The position numbers and the translations under genes were made by a program. DNA of 64,000 bases from Planctomycetota bacterium. GTDB taxonomy: Bacteria; Planctomycetota; Planctomycetia; Planctomycetales; Planctomycetaceae. The stretch covers positions 1-64,000 of the forward strand of contig JAEZFD010000029.1 in the NCBI GenBank assembly GCA_023417655.1, in the 5' to 3' direction. A model generated the notes under the pieces. The model had not been told where the DNA came from. It searched no databases and saw only the letters and a list, made by a program, of their open reading frames with translations. Position 1 is the first letter of the stretch. The number at the start of each line of letters is the position of its first letter. Of this stretch, positions 1 through 7,949 are shown in pieces.

Positions 1-2
1 CC

Positions 3-233
3 CGCGACCACGTCCCTGAAGTTCACCTGGAGGTTCTGTCCCGCCACCTGCGGCGGCCACCCGCCCAGTGGACCATCGGCGTCTTCGTCCGTGAAGTCGC
101 TGGCCTGGGAGGGTTCCTGAAACGCAAACACGACGGCCACCCCGGCTGGCAGACGATCTGGGACGGCTGGCAACAGCTCATCCGCCTCGTCGAGGGATAC
201 CAACTCGCCCAACCACCCCCGAAATGTGGGTAA
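3..233 (+). CDS. IS4-type transposase, C-terminal part (cut by window start)
   Basis: An open frame enters from the left edge and stops at 231-233. Its last ~35 residues read LGGFLKRKHDGHPGWQTIWDGWQQL and on to a stop, a layout I recognise from the C-terminal tail of IS4/DDE transposases (a conserved Gly-Phe-Leu-x-Arg-Lys stretch followed by a Trp-rich PGWxTIWxGW block). The catalytic domain lies outside the window, so it cannot be judged whether the element is intact. The frame reads without interruption for all 76 codons visible. No clear terminal inverted repeat could be picked out in the ~110 bases that follow. It marks the left end of an accessory segment. Confidence 0.75.
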   Translation, partial: RDHVPEVHLEVLSRHLRRPPAQWTIGVFVREVAGLGGFLKRKHDGHPGWQTIWDGWQQLIRLVEGYQLAQPPPKCG

Positions 234-346
234 GACCAAGCTCGCAGAGCGGTGGCACTCGGCAATCATGCTCTCAACCCGGGCACCCGGCCGCGTATAC
301 AACTCGAAGCTGTCCCAATCCGAATGTCCCGCAAGAGTGATCCAGT

Positions 347-1336
347 ATGCCCCTCCACAATGCTGAGTCCCGAGAGAAAAATGGAGTTTGGCGACCGATT
401 TGTGATCCAAATGCCGGCTATGCTTATAGCCTTAGCGACGCGATTTCGAATCTCGTCGCCAATCATCGAGATGCGTTTCTCCCGGTCGACGACGGAACAA
501 TGATCATTGGGAGCGACTATTCCGGTCAACATAAAGGAGCGAAGCACGAGGCATATTCATTCTTGGTCACGACTCTGCAAGCAATTACGGATTGGGAACC
601 GGCACGCCAAGCCGTCCGTTCGCACTGGTTACGCGATGAACGTCGAATGTCGTTCAAACAACTTAGGGATTCTGTTCGCTGGAAAGCTTTAGTTCCATTC
701 TTGAACTGCGCATTTATGCTTCGGGGCAATCTCGTCACAGTCCTCGTCGACAGACGAATCACCACTTGGGTAGATGGAGGCGTCGCCGCACTGATCACGG
801 AGGTCCCAGAGGCGTTTCCGTCAGACGTAAAGTCGGGGTCGGCGGAAAAGATCTACACCCTATCAACATTAATCGCCATGCTAATTTCTGGACTGCGACG
901 GGAAGACCAGCCGAGCATCTGGATCAGCGATCATGACGAAACATTAGATTCCCACGACCGTCGTGAATCAATTGCCTACTTGTCTTCGTTGCTCACTTTC
1001 GGATTCACTCGATGGCGCAAGCCAGCGCCAATGAGTTTCGGAACAACCGAGATGCAACACGCCCCCCCTTGGGCCGAGGACTTCACGGCTATTCCAGATC
1101 TCATCGCTGGAGCATTCGCGACAATGGCCGCGGATCTTCCCGCTTTCTTTCGAACAACTCAGTGGTCAGCAACGCTGAATCCAGAGAAAATTCAAGACCG
1201 GCGGGCGAAAGCCATCGCGGAGTGGCTTCGGCATCCCAAGAATCCAATGAAACATAACCTACTGCGACTTGAGTGCGACGGAGAAACTGTGCGTGCATCT
1301 GCCCAGCAATTTAAAACAGCGATCAATCCAGACTAA
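347..1336 (+). CDS. hypothetical protein with weak DUF3800-like features
   Basis: A 329-residue protein of no family I can name with certainty. Three short blocks resemble the order of acidic motifs in DUF3800 proteins, which have an RNase H-like fold: IIGSDYSG near residue 54 (compare the family's DESG), IWISDHDET near residue 195, and IPDLIAGAFA near residue 255 (compare the family's DLIAGA helix). There is no signal peptide or membrane segment. The start at 347 has only a weak upstream ribosome site. Base composition looks less GC-rich than the housekeeping genes of the window, and it sits just after a transposase tail, which suggests acquisition by transfer. The DUF3800 link is inference from motif order only; function unknown. 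Confidence 0.6.
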   Translation: MPLHNAESREKNGVWRPICDPNAGYAYSLSDAISNLVANHRDAFLPVDDGTMIIGSDYSGQHKGAKHEAYSFLVTTLQAITDWEPARQAVRSHWLRDERRMSFKQLRDSVRWKALVPFLNCAFMLRGNLVTVLVDRRITTWVDGGVAALITEVPEAFPSDVKSGSAEKIYTLSTLIAMLISGLRREDQPSIWISDHDETLDSHDRRESIAYLSSLLTFGFTRWRKPAPMSFGTTEMQHAPPWAEDFTAIPDLIAGAFATMAADLPAFFRTTQWSATLNPEKIQDRRAKAIAEWLRHPKNPMKHNLLRLECDGETVRASAQQFKTAINPD

Positions 1337-1450
1337 AGCGCCGTGTAACTGGGGCGCCGTCCCCCGCTTTCACTAAATAGCACCTCCAACGAACTCGAGT
1401 TTCTGTCGGGGTCTGTCTATCGTTATTTGGCAGGTGGTACGACAGTAGAC

Positions 1451-1480
1451 GTAGGGCAGGATCCTGCCTGCCTTCCTCGA
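1451..1480 (+). repeat. GC-rich dispersed repeat, copy 1
   Basis: The core CTGCCTTCCT preceded by a CAGGATCCTGC-like block recurs inverted at 1565-1590 and direct at 2204-2233. Copies 1 and 2 agree at about 20 of 24 aligned bases, so they can form an imperfect long hairpin. Size and spacing resemble REP/REPIN or MITE-like units; this is inference. Confidence 0.6.
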
Positions 1481-1564
1481 CTTCCGACCACCGCCCCGTC
1501 GTCGCATAATTCGCAGTTCCAACGGCATAGTGTAGGATTCACAGAGAAGCTGCAGGCCAGCTTT

Positions 1565-1590
1565 TAGGAAGGCAGGTAGGAGCCTGGCCG
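1565..1590 (-). repeat. GC-rich dispersed repeat, copy 2 (inverted)
   Basis: Read on the minus strand this gives CCAGGCTCCTACCTGCCTTCC, matching copy 1 at 1451-1480 with a few mismatches. The two face each other across about 85 bases. Confidence 0.6.
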
Positions 1591-1723
1591 ATGCGAACAT
1601 CTCGGATCAATCGCAACCGACTGGTTGCAAAATTGCTAATCATCACGACAATCGGTGAGGCGATCAATACTCTTCTCCGATTTACTGCGGTTTTCCATTA
1701 ACCTTATCATTAAGGATCCATAC

Positions 1724-1921
1724 GTGGCCGTTAAATACAAAGTTCTAACGCAGAAGGATAAGTGGTTTTCCGGAAAATTTGATCCCGACGCTTTGGAAAA
1801 GGCGCTCAACGCCTATGCCGAACAGGGATGGAAGGTTAAAGGCATAGCAACTGCGTCCATCCCCTCATTTGGAGGAACGCGGGACGAGCTAGTCGTAGTT
1901 CTGGAGCGAGAGAATGTTTGA
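1724..1921 (+). CDS. DUF4177 family small protein
   Basis: A 65-residue protein of DUF4177 type: it opens with a YKVLTQKDKW strand, followed by a helix (DALEKALNAYAEQGW) and the closing strand ELVVVLER. The GTG at 1724 is preferred over an upstream ATG at 1655 because an AAGGA ribosome site lies 8 bases before it and the family begins right at this first strand. The last 8 bases overlap the start of the next gene, so the two are probably translated together. DUF4177 has no assigned biochemical role; the protein should be cytosolic. Confidence 0.75.
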   Translation: MAVKYKVLTQKDKWFSGKFDPDALEKALNAYAEQGWKVKGIATASIPSFGGTRDELVVVLERENV

Positions 1922-2198
1922 GACGGTAAGCGACGGTATCCGATTCATTGAAGGAATGCCGAAGAACTGTGAAATAATTGGCCCTGTCAACGTCCGCATC
2001 GATGGAGTTTTTACATCGGCCCAGCTCAAGAACTTAGGCGATGTCAAGAAACTAATGGCTGAAAAAGTGAAGCAGTCAGGTGGAAATGCCGTCGTCCAAT
2101 TCACGTACGGACAGCGATCAGTTGGTTTCTTCGCCTCACTTCTCTTTAGAGACGACGTTAGCTGGTACGGGTCGGGGCAAATCGCAACAGTTCCGTAG
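1914..2198 (+). CDS. small hypothetical protein, partner of the DUF4177 gene
   Basis: A 94-residue protein whose ATG lies inside the end of the DUF4177 gene, an arrangement typical of translational coupling. The sequence has alternating strands and one helix (KKLMAEKVKQSGGNAVVQFTYG). The helix followed by GGNAVV resembles the AxxxGANAVV element of YbjQ/DUF74-type proteins, but the similarity is short and the assignment is not firm. There is no signal peptide or membrane helix. Function unknown; it likely works with its partner. Confidence 0.65.
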   Translation: MFETVSDGIRFIEGMPKNCEIIGPVNVRIDGVFTSAQLKNLGDVKKLMAEKVKQSGGNAVVQFTYGQRSVGFFASLLFRDDVSWYGSGQIATVP

Positions 2199-2203
2199 TT
2201 CCT

Positions 2204-2233
2204 GCAGGGCATTCTCCCGCCTGCCTTCCTCGA
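2204..2233 (+). repeat. GC-rich dispersed repeat, copy 3
   Basis: Shares the 15-base core GCCTGCCTTCCTCGA with copy 1 (1451-1480) in the same orientation. It begins 5 bases after the stop of the 1914-2198 gene, so copies 1 and 3 bracket the two small genes. Confidence 0.55.
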
Positions 2234-2474
2234 AGAATCAACAAACCAACCGGATTACCTACTCGCCATAGTCATCACATGTGACGGGAAACACTGGAGG
2301 CGGGTGATTGCCGTACGCCCAGTCCGGGCTAGAGACACCTGCTTTCACCCATCGATAAAAAGCTCATGGTACTCGATCACTCGGGCCGCTCCCAAGCAAG
2401 GCAAATCAAACTGAATCCTGAACTGCCACACACTTTTTGTGGCTTCCGTTTCATCTCCGACGGGCATTTGCGAA

Positions 2475-2678
2475 ATGCATGAAGTCTTCGAACTCATTGC
2501 TCGGGCGTTGGCGGAGTTCTTCATCGAAGTTTTCATTCGCAGTCCGGGCTGGATGTTCCTCAGAATCTTTCGCAAGTCGCACGACGTTCAGCCTGAGGGT
2601 TGTCTGGTGCTGACGATTGGAATCCTCTTCTGGGTCGTGGCTGCCGGACTCATCTGTGCCGCACTTTGGCTCCAGTAA
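2475..2678 (+). CDS. small predicted membrane protein
   Basis: A 67-residue protein with an amphipathic or partly hydrophobic N-terminal helix (EVFELIARALAEFFIEVFI) and a clear membrane helix near the C-terminus (CLVLTIGILFWVVAAGLICAAL). The ATG at 2475 is chosen over one at 2439 since the extra 12 residues carry no recognisable feature. No family recognised. It stands alone in the accessory region, converging on the Nudix gene 25 bases downstream. Coding status is probable rather than sure. Confidence 0.5.
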   Translation: MHEVFELIARALAEFFIEVFIRSPGWMFLRIFRKSHDVQPEGCLVLTIGILFWVVAAGLICAALWLQ

Positions 2679-2703
2679 TCAATGAAGGTGAATGCCTCAC
2701 GGT

Positions 2704-3180
2704 TCACTTTTGTTGACCAAAGGTTAACGGGATTCTCAGGAACTCCTTTGCCAATCCGTTGTTGACGATGACGGATTCCACCTCATCGCGGGCGAGGCGG
2801 TCGCCGGGCCACATGAGGTCGCGTTCCGCTGACTCAAGTTCGACCCAGCGGAAGTCGGTGTGCTCGTCGTTGATGGTGACTTCGTCCGACGCGTCCACGA
2901 TCGCGCAGAACATCGGCGACGTGTTCAACGTGTCGTTCTCAGGGCGATAGAATCGGGTGAGCGTGCTCAGGCGGTAGAATTCTCTGGGAACGAGAGTCGT
3001 TTCTTCCCGCAGCTCGCGGAGTGCTCCTTCCCAGGCGGTTTCGTCTGGTTCCAGTCCGCCGGCGATGAACTGCCACGTCCCGCCCAAATATTTCTCCGGG
3101 CAACGTTTCGCCTGCAGTAGTTCCCACGTCTCGCCCTGCTGTCGAATCACCAGAACGGTGACGTAGTCATTGCGCTTCAT
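2704..3180 (-). CDS. Nudix hydrolase
   Basis: 158 residues. The Nudix box runs from about residue 41 to 63: GGLEPDE, then RELREE, matching Gx5Ex7REUxEE, with Thr instead of the usual Gly near its end. The box binds the divalent metal used to cleave nucleoside diphosphates linked to another group. The open loading segment YLGGTWQFIAGGL resembles dihydroneopterin triphosphate or Ap4A hydrolases, but the substrate cannot be told. The ATG at 3178-3180 is chosen because an AAGGTGA ribosome site lies just upstream on the minus strand; the longer open frame to 3444 lacks support. Divergent from the amidase gene at 3279 with about 100 bases between them, which must hold both promoters. Confidence 0.85.
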   Translation of the reverse strand: MKRNDYVTVLVIRQQGETWELLQAKRCPEKYLGGTWQFIAGGLEPDETAWEGALRELREETTLVPREFYRLSTLTRFYRPENDTLNTSPMFCAIVDASDEVTINDEHTDFRWVELESAERDLMWPGDRLARDEVESVIVNNGLAKEFLRIPLTFGQQK

Positions 3181-3278
3181 TAAAATCACCTTGCTGATTG
3201 ATTGTCTGAGTGTCATCCGGCGGAGGCGTCTGACGCAAGTTGACGAGCCGGGGTTGAAGGAATCATCTGGAGCCGCAC

Positions 3279-4130
3279 GTGAAGATCGCTGTCGTTCAAA
3301 TGGATGTGTCGCTCGGTCAGGTGGAAGGCAATCTGCAGGCGATGCTCGCGCGGCTGAAGGAATCCCGAAAGCAGGGAGCGCGCCTGACGATCTTCCCGGA
3401 ATGTGCTCTGACCGGATACTGCTTCCCGAGCATCGCGGACGCACTTCCCCATGCCCAGTCGATTCCGGGGCCAGCGACAGACCGCTTCCAAACAGCCTTG
3501 AAAGAACTGGGCGGCACGGTCGTCTTCGGATTGATCGAGCGGCACGACGCAGGCATCTACAACGCCGCAGCGATCGTCACGGCGGACGGAGTCGTCTCCA
3601 GCTATCGGAAGAATCATCTGCCGTTCTTGGGCATTGATCAGTTCGCCACCTATGGAGACAGGCCGTTTCAGGTCGTTGAAGTGGAAGGAGTCCGGCTGGG
3701 GCTGTCGATCTGTTATGACTCGGCGTTCCCTGAGTCGATGCGGACGATGATGCTGCGGGGAGCCGATCTGTTCGTCCTGCCGACAAACTTCCCGAGCGGA
3801 GCCGAGTGCATGACCGATCATGTCCTCCGGACGCGGGCTCTCGAGAACAAGGTCTACTTCGCCGCCGCCAACCGGATCGGTGAAGAAATGGGCTTCCGCT
3901 TCATTGGGCGGAGTCAGATCGTCGATCCGTCGGGCAACAAGATTGCCGCGACTGAAACGGATGATGACGTGATTCTGTATGCGGAAATTGATGTTGAGCA
4001 GGCCCGCAACAAACGGGTGGGACGTTCGTCGATCTTTCAGGCACTCGACCGAGTGGCCGATCGCCGCCCGGAACTGTACGGGGCGCTGATTGAGCCTCAT
4101 TCTCTTCCTCGCCCCGGTCGAGAAGCATGA
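3279..4130 (+). CDS. carbon-nitrogen hydrolase (nitrilase superfamily amidase)
   Basis: 283 residues, normal for the superfamily. The catalytic triad is in place: Glu41 (FPECALTGY), Lys111 (YRKNHLPF) and Cys145 (SICYDSAFPE). The enzyme should hydrolyse a C-N bond of an amide or carbamoyl compound in the cytosol; the substrate is not evident. It is clearly different from the second member in this window (aguB at 57973), lacking that enzyme's substrate segment. It starts the rightward run that continues with the oxygenase and methyltransferase genes. Confidence 0.88.
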   Translation: MKIAVVQMDVSLGQVEGNLQAMLARLKESRKQGARLTIFPECALTGYCFPSIADALPHAQSIPGPATDRFQTALKELGGTVVFGLIERHDAGIYNAAAIVTADGVVSSYRKNHLPFLGIDQFATYGDRPFQVVEVEGVRLGLSICYDSAFPESMRTMMLRGADLFVLPTNFPSGAECMTDHVLRTRALENKVYFAAANRIGEEMGFRFIGRSQIVDPSGNKIAATETDDDVILYAEIDVEQARNKRVGRSSIFQALDRVADRRPELYGALIEPHSLPRPGREA

Positions 4131-4226
4131 TCTGCGGCGGCAGGCGACTCAGGATCCCCCCTGTCAGATCGATCTTGACTCATTTTCGAGTTGTTCAATA
4201 CAAGGCGCAGAGATTCCGACGCCGGG

Positions 4227-5183
4227 ATGGCATCACAGAGCAATGAGGCACTGTCCTCACGCGCTGCGAGGAATCTCCCTCAGAACAATCGAACGGCTGC
4301 GTCCACTCACCCTGCCCCCGAGGATTCATTCCTGCAGGGAAGCCAATGGATTCGCAGCGTTCAAAGCAGTGTGGAGCAACGGATGGCGACTCGCGAATCG
4401 ATCTACCAGACCTGCCAGAAACACCTGATGAACAGTCTGAATCGGGCTGACGTGCAGGACGCTCCGTTCCCACATTTCTTCGTCCGGGAGCTGTTGCCAG
4501 CCGACATCTACGCTCAGCTGATGGACGCACTGCCGCCGACCGAGAACTACCTGCAGCTCGACAAATACAATCAGGGCGAAGCGAGCACCCGGCACCGCAT
4601 GAGCCTGGAATCAGGCAATCTCACCAAGCTGTCTGCCGAGCATCAGGCCCTGTGGCTGGGTGTCCGTGATGCTCTCGGTGATGCTGAAGTCAAACGACTC
4701 GTGTTCCGCAAACTGCAGAACGGCATCGCTTATCGCTTCGGGATTTCGAAGAGCGAAGCCGAAAATGCACCGGGTTACCCGCTGCCGGAGCTGTATCGCG
4801 AAACCACCGGTTATTCGATCAAGCCGCATCCAGATACACGACGTAAAGTCGTGACAATGCAGATGTCGCTCGCACGATCAGAGGAACAGAAGGACCTCGG
4901 CACCACGTTCTACAAACTGAGCCTGAGTCCTCGGGCTCTGATGCGTGAGCCTCGTGGCTTTGTCACGGCCAAGCAGATGCCGTTCTCACCGAACTCGGCT
5001 TACGCTTTTGTGGTTCTGAACACGGTCGGCAAGCGCAGCTGGCACGGTCGCGAGACACTGCGAGGCGACTGCGGAACACGCAACAGCCTGTTGCACCTGT
5101 ATTACGCTGATCCTGCTGACGCGAGCCCAGAACTGGTTGAAAAGTTCTATTCTCAACCAGCAACTCAGCGACGTGCCGCTTAA
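4227..5183 (+). CDS. 2OG-Fe(II) oxygenase-like protein
   Basis: About 318 residues from the ATG at 4227; a TTG at 4191 would add 12 residues. An HxD iron site (KPHPDTRRK, His201-Asp203), a distal His (SWHGRE, His273) and a following Arg (RNSLLHLYY, Arg285) in the right order suggest a prolyl-4-hydroxylase-like double-stranded beta-helix oxygenase that uses 2-oxoglutarate. The substrate is unknown. It is followed 68 bases later by a zinc-ribbon methyltransferase gene on the same strand, a pairing seen in surface glycan and modification clusters, so a role in modifying a sugar or lipid-linked compound is possible. Confidence 0.7.
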   Translation: MASQSNEALSSRAARNLPQNNRTAASTHPAPEDSFLQGSQWIRSVQSSVEQRMATRESIYQTCQKHLMNSLNRADVQDAPFPHFFVRELLPADIYAQLMDALPPTENYLQLDKYNQGEASTRHRMSLESGNLTKLSAEHQALWLGVRDALGDAEVKRLVFRKLQNGIAYRFGISKSEAENAPGYPLPELYRETTGYSIKPHPDTRRKVVTMQMSLARSEEQKDLGTTFYKLSLSPRALMREPRGFVTAKQMPFSPNSAYAFVVLNTVGKRSWHGRETLRGDCGTRNSLLHLYYADPADASPELVEKFYSQPATQRRAA

Positions 5184-5251
5184 CGATCTGGAAGTCAGAC
5201 CGTTTCCCTGCAATCAGATCTCCGCTTCCTTTCGATTCGTGAAGGCCATCC

Positions 5252-6250
5252 ATGGCGACCACGGCTGCCCATTCCGCCAGCTTCTCCGCATCTCAGTCAG
5301 AACTTCCCTGCAACCTCTGTGGAAGTCATGAAGTCGAAGAAGTCGGGTCGAAAGACCGCGACGGACGTCCACTGCGGACGGTGTTGTGTCAGGAATGCGG
5401 ACTGGTCTTTACTGATCCACGTCCGACCCCGGAGGAAACACGACAGTTCTACGCCAAGGATTATCGGGTTGCCTACAAGGCCACCTATACTCCGAAGCCG
5501 AAGCATGCATTACGGGAAACACATCGGGCACTGGAGCGAGTGCGTCATCTGCATGGCGTCGCCAAGTCAGGTGACCGCCTGCTGGATGTCGGCTGCGGTG
5601 GAGGCTTCTTCGTCTATGCTTTGCGGAGTGCCGGAATCGACGCTCAGGGTGTCGAACCGAATCACGGCTTCGCCGGCTATGCCCAGAGTGAACTGCAGGT
5701 ACCTGTCCAGAACCTGTTCCTGCAGGACGTTGACTTTCCATCAGGCTCATTTGACGTTGTCACATTGAACCATGTTCTGGAACACGTCGAAGATCCTGTC
5801 GGCACGTTGACCCGACTCTCTGGCTGGCTGAAGCCTGAAGGATATCTGGTCGTCGAAGTTCCGAATGTCGAATCACGCCACCATGCACCCGGCAACCGCT
5901 GGCACATCGGTCACCTCTACAACTTCAATCCGTGCACGCTGGCCGGGATCGGCAGCAAAGCCGGGTTGAACGTTTATCGTTCGACCGTAATTCCTGGCCC
6001 TGACCATTGCCACGTTATCTTCCAGAAACCGATCGTTGCTCCCCCGCATGTGCTGGTGAAGCCACATGAGAACTACGAACGCGTGCGGAAGATTCTGAAG
6101 CAACATACTCCGCTGTCTCACTACGCTTCCCCAAGCGTCTATCTCAAACTGGTCAATAAGCAGCTGGCCTATCTGAATGAGTGGCAGCAGACTCGAAACA
6201 TCACCAGTGGTCGACAGATCGTTGACCAGGTGATCCGTAAAGCTGGATAG
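5252..6250 (+). CDS. zinc-ribbon class I SAM methyltransferase
   Basis: 332 residues. The N-terminus has a zinc ribbon of two CxxC pairs (Cys20/23 and Cys46/49), followed by a Rossmann methyltransferase domain with motif I LLDVGCGGGFF (about residues 110-120), an acidic ribose contact (GVEPN) and a motif IV-V region FDVVTLNHVLEHV. The layout matches methyltransferases of sugar and surface polysaccharide pathways with an N-terminal zinc-binding Methyltransf_13-type module; the exact substrate is unknown. Likely cotranscribed with the oxygenase gene just upstream. A perfect hairpin terminator follows at 6306-6350. Confidence 0.82.
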   Translation: MATTAAHSASFSASQSELPCNLCGSHEVEEVGSKDRDGRPLRTVLCQECGLVFTDPRPTPEETRQFYAKDYRVAYKATYTPKPKHALRETHRALERVRHLHGVAKSGDRLLDVGCGGGFFVYALRSAGIDAQGVEPNHGFAGYAQSELQVPVQNLFLQDVDFPSGSFDVVTLNHVLEHVEDPVGTLTRLSGWLKPEGYLVVEVPNVESRHHAPGNRWHIGHLYNFNPCTLAGIGSKAGLNVYRSTVIPGPDHCHVIFQKPIVAPPHVLVKPHENYERVRKILKQHTPLSHYASPSVYLKLVNKQLAYLNEWQQTRNITSGRQIVDQVIRKAG

Positions 6251-6305
6251 TGCTCTGACTGAATGGGATCACCCTTGAAGTCAGGCGGAGCCTCCAGCAT
6301 CTACA

Positions 6306-6350
6306 AAAGCAGGTCGTGGAACACATTGGTTCCACGACCTGCTTTCTTTT
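6306..6350. terminator. bidirectional intrinsic terminator
   Basis: A 17-base-pair perfect stem (6306-6322 with 6329-6345) and a 6-base loop, followed by TTTT-rich sequence on the plus side and AAA at the foot on the minus side. It ends the methyltransferase unit and probably also the converging rny gene. Confidence 0.9.
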
Positions 6351-6407
6351 ATTGAACTCATCCCGAAGGAGATGTTTCATCCTCCGGGACGACTCTGAGC
6401 CAGCGAA

Positions 6408-7949
6408 TCAACGGGCGATGCCGAGGGCACGGATTTCACGCATCACGACAACCTTGACCTCACCGGGGTAGGTCATGTTCTCTTCAACCGCCTGAGCGAT
6501 CTCCCGGGCCATCTTCGCCGCGGCTCGGTCATTGATCTGTTTCGGGTCGACGATCACTCGAACTTCGCGTCCCGCTTGAACGGCATAGACTTCATTCACA
6601 CCGGGGAAGCCGCAGGCAATCGTTTCGAGTTCTTCGAGCCGACGGATGTACTTCTCGAGAGTCTCGCGACGTGAACCGGGGCGCGATGCCGAGCAGGCAT
6701 CTGCTGCGGCTGTCAGCACGGTGTAAATGTACTCTGGACGGATGTCGTCGTGGTGTCCGAAGGCGGCATGCACAACTTCTGCCTTCTCTCCATATCGCTT
6801 GAGCAGATCGGCTCCAATGGCAGGGTGTCCCCCTTCCATTTCGTGATCGGCGGCTTTCCCGATGTCGTGCGTAAACCCGCAGCGTCGAGCGAGATCGGCA
6901 TCCAGTCCGAGCTGTTCGGCCATCATGCCGGTCAGGTGAGCCACTTCAATCGAGTGACGCAGGACGTTCTGGCTGTAGCTGACGCGGAAGTTCAGCCGTC
7001 CCATCAGATAGAGCAGTTTTTCATGCAACCCGGGAACGCCTGCTTCCTCAGCGGCTTCGCGACCGAGATGCATAATCCGGTCATCCATTTCCTTCCGGGT
7101 CTCTTTCACGATCTCTTCGATCCGGGCCGGATGGATGCGTCCGTCCTGAATCAGTTTGTTCAGCGAGATCTTGGCAATTTCGCGGCGAACGGTGTCAAAC
7201 GCCGAGACCACGACGACGCCTGGTGTATCGTCGACGATCACATCCACGCCAGTCTCTTTTTCGAAGGCGCGAATGTTACGACCTTCACGACCAATGATGC
7301 GCCCCTTCATTTCGTCACTAGGGATATCGACCGTCGAAACGGTTGTCTCCGAGGTATGCGTCGAGGCGTATCGTTGAACCGCCATCCCGATGATTTCACG
7401 GGCGAGCTTTTCCTGCTCCTGCTTCAGATCCTGCTGATGCTTCAGGATCAGGGCGCCGGTTTCGCTCTTCAGCTTCTTATCAAGACGCTCGAGCAGTCGT
7501 TCTTCGGCTTCGGCTTTGTTCAGGCCGCTGATCTTGAAGAGCAGTTCCTGTTCTTCCTGCAGCATCCGCTCGAGTTCCCGCTCACGGTTCTCGATTACCT
7601 TGCCGCGTTCGGCGAACTTCTGCTGCTGTTGCTCGACCATCCGCTCGCGTTTGCGGAGATTGGATTCGGTCTCGTTCAGCGAACTTTCACGTTTGTCGAC
7701 CTGACGTTCATGGGCGCGGACCTCTTCCCGCATCTTCTCGATTTCGCGGTCGACCTTTTCACGTCGCCGAAAGAGTTCTTCTTTGGAGGCAATTTCGCTT
7801 TCACGCTCGCGGTCGGCCGCCTTTTTCTCGGCGTCACGGACAATCTCAGCAGCGGACCGGTGGGCTTTGCTCTTGAGCAGGAAATCAATGAAGTAGCCAA
7901 TCGCAATGCCGGCAAGCAGTGCGAGGCTGAACAGGACATAAGGAGGCAT
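6408..7949 (-). CDS. rny: ribonuclease Y
   Basis: 513 residues, standard length. An N-terminal membrane helix (YVLFSLALLAGIAIGYFIDFLL) anchors the enzyme; a long charged coiled coil covers roughly residues 30-190; a KH domain follows (MKGRIIGREGRNIRAFEKETG), then an HD domain with CGFTHDIGKAADHE and a later HHDD. Rny is the endoribonuclease that starts turnover of many bacterial mRNAs, acting at the membrane as part of a degradosome. The gene stands alone, converging on the methyltransferase and sharing its terminator. A long gene-free stretch lies upstream. Confidence 0.97.
   Translation of the reverse strand: MPPYVLFSLALLAGIAIGYFIDFLLKSKAHRSAAEIVRDAEKKAADRERESEIASKEELFRRREKVDREIEKMREEVRAHERQVDKRESSLNETESNLRKRERMVEQQQQKFAERGKVIENRERELERMLQEEQELLFKISGLNKAEAEERLLERLDKKLKSETGALILKHQQDLKQEQEKLAREIIGMAVQRYASTHTSETTVSTVDIPSDEMKGRIIGREGRNIRAFEKETGVDVIVDDTPGVVVVSAFDTVRREIAKISLNKLIQDGRIHPARIEEIVKETRKEMDDRIMHLGREAAEEAGVPGLHEKLLYLMGRLNFRVSYSQNVLRHSIEVAHLTGMMAEQLGLDADLARRCGFTHDIGKAADHEMEGGHPAIGADLLKRYGEKAEVVHAAFGHHDDIRPEYIYTVLTAAADACSASRPGSRRETLEKYIRRLEELETIACGFPGVNEVYAVQAGREVRVIVDPKQINDRAAAKMAREIAQAVEENMTYPGEVKVVVMREIRALGIAR

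Larger units (their letters stand above)
1337..1723. other. gene-free stretch with an inverted repeat pair
   Basis: No coding frame here has a plausible start and composition. The stretch holds two copies of a GC-rich repeat in opposite orientation (1451-1480 and 1565-1590) about 85 bases apart, and a small palindrome GCAACC-GACT-GGTTGC at 1612-1627. The last ~15 bases contain the AAGGA ribosome site of the next gene. Confidence 0.6.

Noticed and set aside
1373..1600. 75-residue minus-strand frame
   Set aside because: Covers the inverted repeat pair; composition follows the repeats, not a protein.
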